Positions 61,729 through 64,000 of a stretch of DNA of 64,000 nucleotides are shown here, piece by piece (position 1 is the stretch's first letter; every line of letters begins with the position of its first letter). The stretch lies in contig NZ_JAPDPC010000001.1 of assembly GCF_026283945.1 (NCBI RefSeq), positions 1,736,001 through 1,800,000 on the forward strand, written 5' to 3'. The notes beneath the pieces were generated by a model, which saw only the letters and a list, made by a program, of their open reading frames with translations, searched no databases and was not told the origin of the DNA. The translations under genes were made by a program, and so were the position numbers. This DNA comes from Dyella humicola. GTDB taxonomy: Bacteria > Pseudomonadota > Gammaproteobacteria > Xanthomonadales > Rhodanobacteraceae.

Positions 61729-64000
61729 TTACTCAGCGGCGTGGTCGGTGCCGATCGGTGTGACCAGCGCCTGTTCGACCAGTGCTGCCTGTTCGGCGAC
61801 ATGCGTATTGAGGTGGCCGGCAGCTGGCGCCGGCGAACGAGCGCGTCCCGCGTAGGAGAGGCTTTGCTTGCTGCTGACGCAGGCCTGCAGGTGGTGGCGA
61901 ATCTGGAACCACGCACCCTGATTCATCGGCTCTTCCTGACACCAGATGACTTCCTTGGCGGCCGAGTACTTCTCCAGCTCCGCGCTGACTTCCGGGCGCG
62001 GGAACGGATACAGCTGTTCCACACGCACGACGGCCACGTCGGTGAGGTCGCGCTTCTGGGCATCTTCCAGCAGGTCGTAATAGACCTTGCCCGAGCACAG
62101 CACCACGCGCTTGACCTTCTTGGCAGCCAGCTCGCGATGTTCCGGAATCACCAGCTGGAAGCTGCCGGTGGCGAGTTCGTCCAGGGTGGAGACCGCCAGC
62201 TTGTGGCGCAGCAGCGACTTCGGCGTCATCACGATCAGCGGCTTGCGCGCCGGGCGCACCATCTGGCGGCGGATCATGTGGAAGGCCTGGGCCGGCGTGG
62301 TCGGCACGCAGACCTGCATATTGTCCAGCGCGCACAGCTGCAGGAAGCGCTCAAGGCGGGCCGAGGAATGCTCGGGACCCGCGCCTTCGTAACCGTGAGG
62401 CAGGAACAACGCCAGGCCACACAGGCGGTTCCACTTCGATTCGCCGGAGCTGATGAACTGGTCGATCACCACCTGGGCGCCGTTGGCGAAGTCGCCAAAC
62501 TGGCCTTCCCAGATATGCAGCGTGTAGGGATCGGTGGTGGCGCTGCCGTACTCGAACGCCATCACCGCTTCTTCGCTGAGCAGCGAATCGATGATTTCGA
62601 CGTCCGCCCCGTCGCGAACATTCGCTAGCGGCATGTAGGTGTAGCCCGTGTTCTGGTCGTGCAACACGGCATGGCGATGGAAGAACGTGCCGCGGCCGCA
62701 ATCCTGGCCGACCAGGCGCAGGTTGTAGTTCTGGTCGATCAAGGTGGCGTAGGCCAGGTTCTCGGCAAAGCCCCAGTCGCCAGCCTGTTCCCCGCTGGCC
62801 ATCTTGGCGCGATCGTCATAGATCTTGGCGACGCGTGCCTGCAGGGTCAGGTCCTTCGGGAACTTCAGCAGCTGATGGGCCAGTTCGACCAGGCGCTGCT
62901 TGGGCACGCCGGTGTCGGTCGGGGTGGACAGCTTGCCGCCGATAAAGGCGTCCCAGTCGACCTCGATGTCCTTGACCAGGGCGGTGGTCAGCTCGGCCAT
63001 CGGCTCGCCGGCTTCAAGGCGTGCGCGATAGTCGTCGAACAACTTCTGCGCGTCGCCGTCGGCCAGCACGCCTTCCTTCACCAACTGCTGAGCGTAAAGG
63101 TCGCGCGTCGTCGGGCGCTTGCGGATGATCTGGTACATCATCGGCTGGGTGGCGGCCGGTTCGTCGGCTTCGTTATGGCCGTGGCGGCGGTAGCACACCA
63201 GGTCGAGCACGACGTCCTTGCGGAACTGTTTGCGGAAGTCGTAGGCCAGGCGGGTGGCCTGGATCACTGCTTCCGGGTCGTCGCCGTTCACGTGGAACAC
63301 CGGTGCGTTGACCATCTTGGCCAGGTCGGTGCAATACAGCGTGGAACGGGCGTCCTGCGGATTGGAGGTGGTGAAGCCCACCTGGTTGTTCACCACGAGG
63401 TGCAGGCTGCCGCCGATCTTGAAGCCGCGCGCCTGCGACATGTTGAACAATTCCATGTTCACGCCCTGGCCGGCCAGCGCCGCGTCGCCATGCACCAGCA
63501 CTGCCAGTGACTGCTTGTGCTCGCTGTCGCGGCGGCGCGTCTGGCGCGAGTGCACGGAACCGGCCACTACCGGATTGACGATTTCCAGGTGCGACGGGTT
63601 GAACGCCAGCGCCACGTGGGTGGCGCCGTTGGGCGTCTTGATGTCGGCAGAGAAGCCCAGGTGGTACTTCACGTCGCCGGAGTGCGCAGGATCATCCGGA
63701 TGGTCGAACTTGCCTTCGAACTCGTTGAACAGCGTGCGAGGCGGCTTGCCGAGGATGTTGACCAGCATATTGAGACGGCCGCGATGGGCCATGCCGATCA
63801 CGACTTCCTTGATGCCGTTGTCGCCCGCGGCGCGGACCACGTCGTCCACCATCGGGATCAGGCTGTCGCCGCCTTCCAGCGAAAAGCGTTTCTGGCCGAC
63901 GTATTTGGTGTGCAGGTAGCGTTCCAGGCCCTCGGCCGCGGTCAATTCGGCCAGGACGCGCAGCTTGCCCGCCTTGTCCAGGCCGGCACTGCCATTGGCC
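61729..64000 (-). CDS. sucA: 2-oxoglutarate dehydrogenase E1 component (5' end outside window)
   Basis: The C-terminal ~756 residues of the thiamine-diphosphate E1 that decarboxylates 2-oxoglutarate in the TCA cycle. The frame is open to the window edge (first whole codon ends at 63999). Signature regions: EGGDSLIPMVDDVVRAAG, GMAHRGRLNMLVNILGKP, LVHGDAALAGQGVNMELFNM (ThDP/Mg loop), YRRHGHNEADEPAATQP, and the E1-type end WCQEEPMNQGAWFQIRHHL. Full-length E1 is about 930-950 residues, so some 190 are missing. First gene of sucA-sucB-lpd. Confidence 0.96.
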   Translation of the reverse strand, partial: ANGSAGLDKAGKLRVLAELTAAEGLERYLHTKYVGQKRFSLEGGDSLIPMVDDVVRAAGDNGIKEVVIGMAHRGRLNMLVNILGKPPRTLFNEFEGKFDHPDDPAHSGDVKYHLGFSADIKTPNGATHVALAFNPSHLEIVNPVVAGSVHSRQTRRRDSEHKQSLAVLVHGDAALAGQGVNMELFNMSQARGFKIGGSLHLVVNNQVGFTTSNPQDARSTLYCTDLAKMVNAPVFHVNGDDPEAVIQATRLAYDFRKQFRKDVVLDLVCYRRHGHNEADEPAATQPMMYQIIRKRPTTRDLYAQQLVKEGVLADGDAQKLFDDYRARLEAGEPMAELTTALVKDIEVDWDAFIGGKLSTPTDTGVPKQRLVELAHQLLKFPKDLTLQARVAKIYDDRAKMASGEQAGDWGFAENLAYATLIDQNYNLRLVGQDCGRGTFFHRHAVLHDQNTGYTYMPLANVRDGADVEIIDSLLSEEAVMAFEYGSATTDPYTLHIWEGQFGDFANGAQVVIDQFISSGESKWNRLCGLALFLPHGYEGAGPEHSSARLERFLQLCALDNMQVCVPTTPAQAFHMIRRQMVRPARKPLIVMTPKSLLRHKLAVSTLDELATGSFQLVIPEHRELAAKKVKRVVLCSGKVYYDLLEDAQKRDLTDVAVVRVEQLYPFPRPEVSAELEKYSAAKEVIWCQEEPMNQGAWFQIRHHLQACVSSKQSLSYAGRARSPAPAAGHLNTHVAEQAALVEQALVTPIGTDHAAE

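Overview
The window is one end-to-end stretch of core bacterial chromosome. It is GC-rich, densely packed and almost entirely housekeeping, from a gammaproteobacterium of the Xanthomonadales/Lysobacterales type. A Rhodanobacteraceae member such as Dyella, Luteibacter, Rhodanobacter or Frateuria is my best guess, from gene content and order and not from any search. Supporting signs are the order rpmF-fabH-fabD-fabG-acpP-fabF without plsX, the run pabB-pabC-mltG-tmk-holB...pilZ, a full 14-gene nuo operon, a class III PhaE/PhaC polyhydroxyalkanoate synthase, and sucA-sucB-lpd. I see no prophage, insertion sequence, CRISPR array, toxin-antitoxin pair or defence system, and no gene-sized region of foreign character.

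Layout. 1-2.3 kb: end of dnaX, ybaB, recR, a GNAT acetyltransferase and a HIT protein, with a REP-type inverted repeat inside. 2.3-6.8 kb (minus strand): moxR, DUF58 and tgpA as an overlapping operon, followed by an Slp-like lipoprotein. 6.9-9.5 kb: a GT-C glycosyltransferase, then yceF (maf-2) and a membrane-anchored hypothetical on the minus strand. 9.6-15.5 kb: yceD-rpmF and the fatty-acid synthesis genes. 15.5-23.5 kb: folate genes pabB/pabC, mltG, tmk, holB, a second GT-C glycosyltransferase with a PIG-L deacetylase, and pilZ. 23.6-38.4 kb: nuoA-N, respiratory complex I. 38.4-48 kb: initiator tRNA, rimP, nusA, infB, rbfA, truB, rpsO, pnp (the metY-nusA-infB-pnp translation/RNA-decay cluster). 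48-50.5 kb: phaE, phaC and a PspC-like mini-protein. 50.5-54.7 kb: mtnA, a GtrA-like protein and gyrA. 54.9-58.6 kb: peroxiredoxin, cbpA-like co-chaperone, a PilH-like response regulator, an AcuI-like reductase and a LOG-family protein. 58.8-64 kb (minus): sucA (cut by the window edge), sucB, lpd.

How the genes work together. Most blocks are single pathways or machines. FabH/D/G/F and AcpP carry out fatty-acid initiation and elongation. NuoA-N form one proton-pumping NADH:quinone oxidoreductase. RimP, NusA, IF-2, RbfA, TruB, S15 and PNPase link transcription, ribosome maturation and RNA turnover. SucA/B and Lpd form 2-oxoglutarate dehydrogenase. Translational coupling is strong: ATGA, GTGA, TTGA and TAATG start/stop overlaps are common.

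What deserves a second look is RNA/DNA structure between the core genes and not a new protein system. The main items are a 54-nt two-hairpin repeat present twice in tandem between sucA and sucB with a diverged copy, carrying a compensatory base change, in the rpsO-pnp gap; a perfect 20-bp hairpin in the rpsO leader; a 24-bp inverted repeat pair before recR; a hairpin across the sucB stop codon; a two-tier hairpin between nusA and infB; an initiator tRNA with a U1-U72 mismatch; and a GyrA with Ala at position 83.
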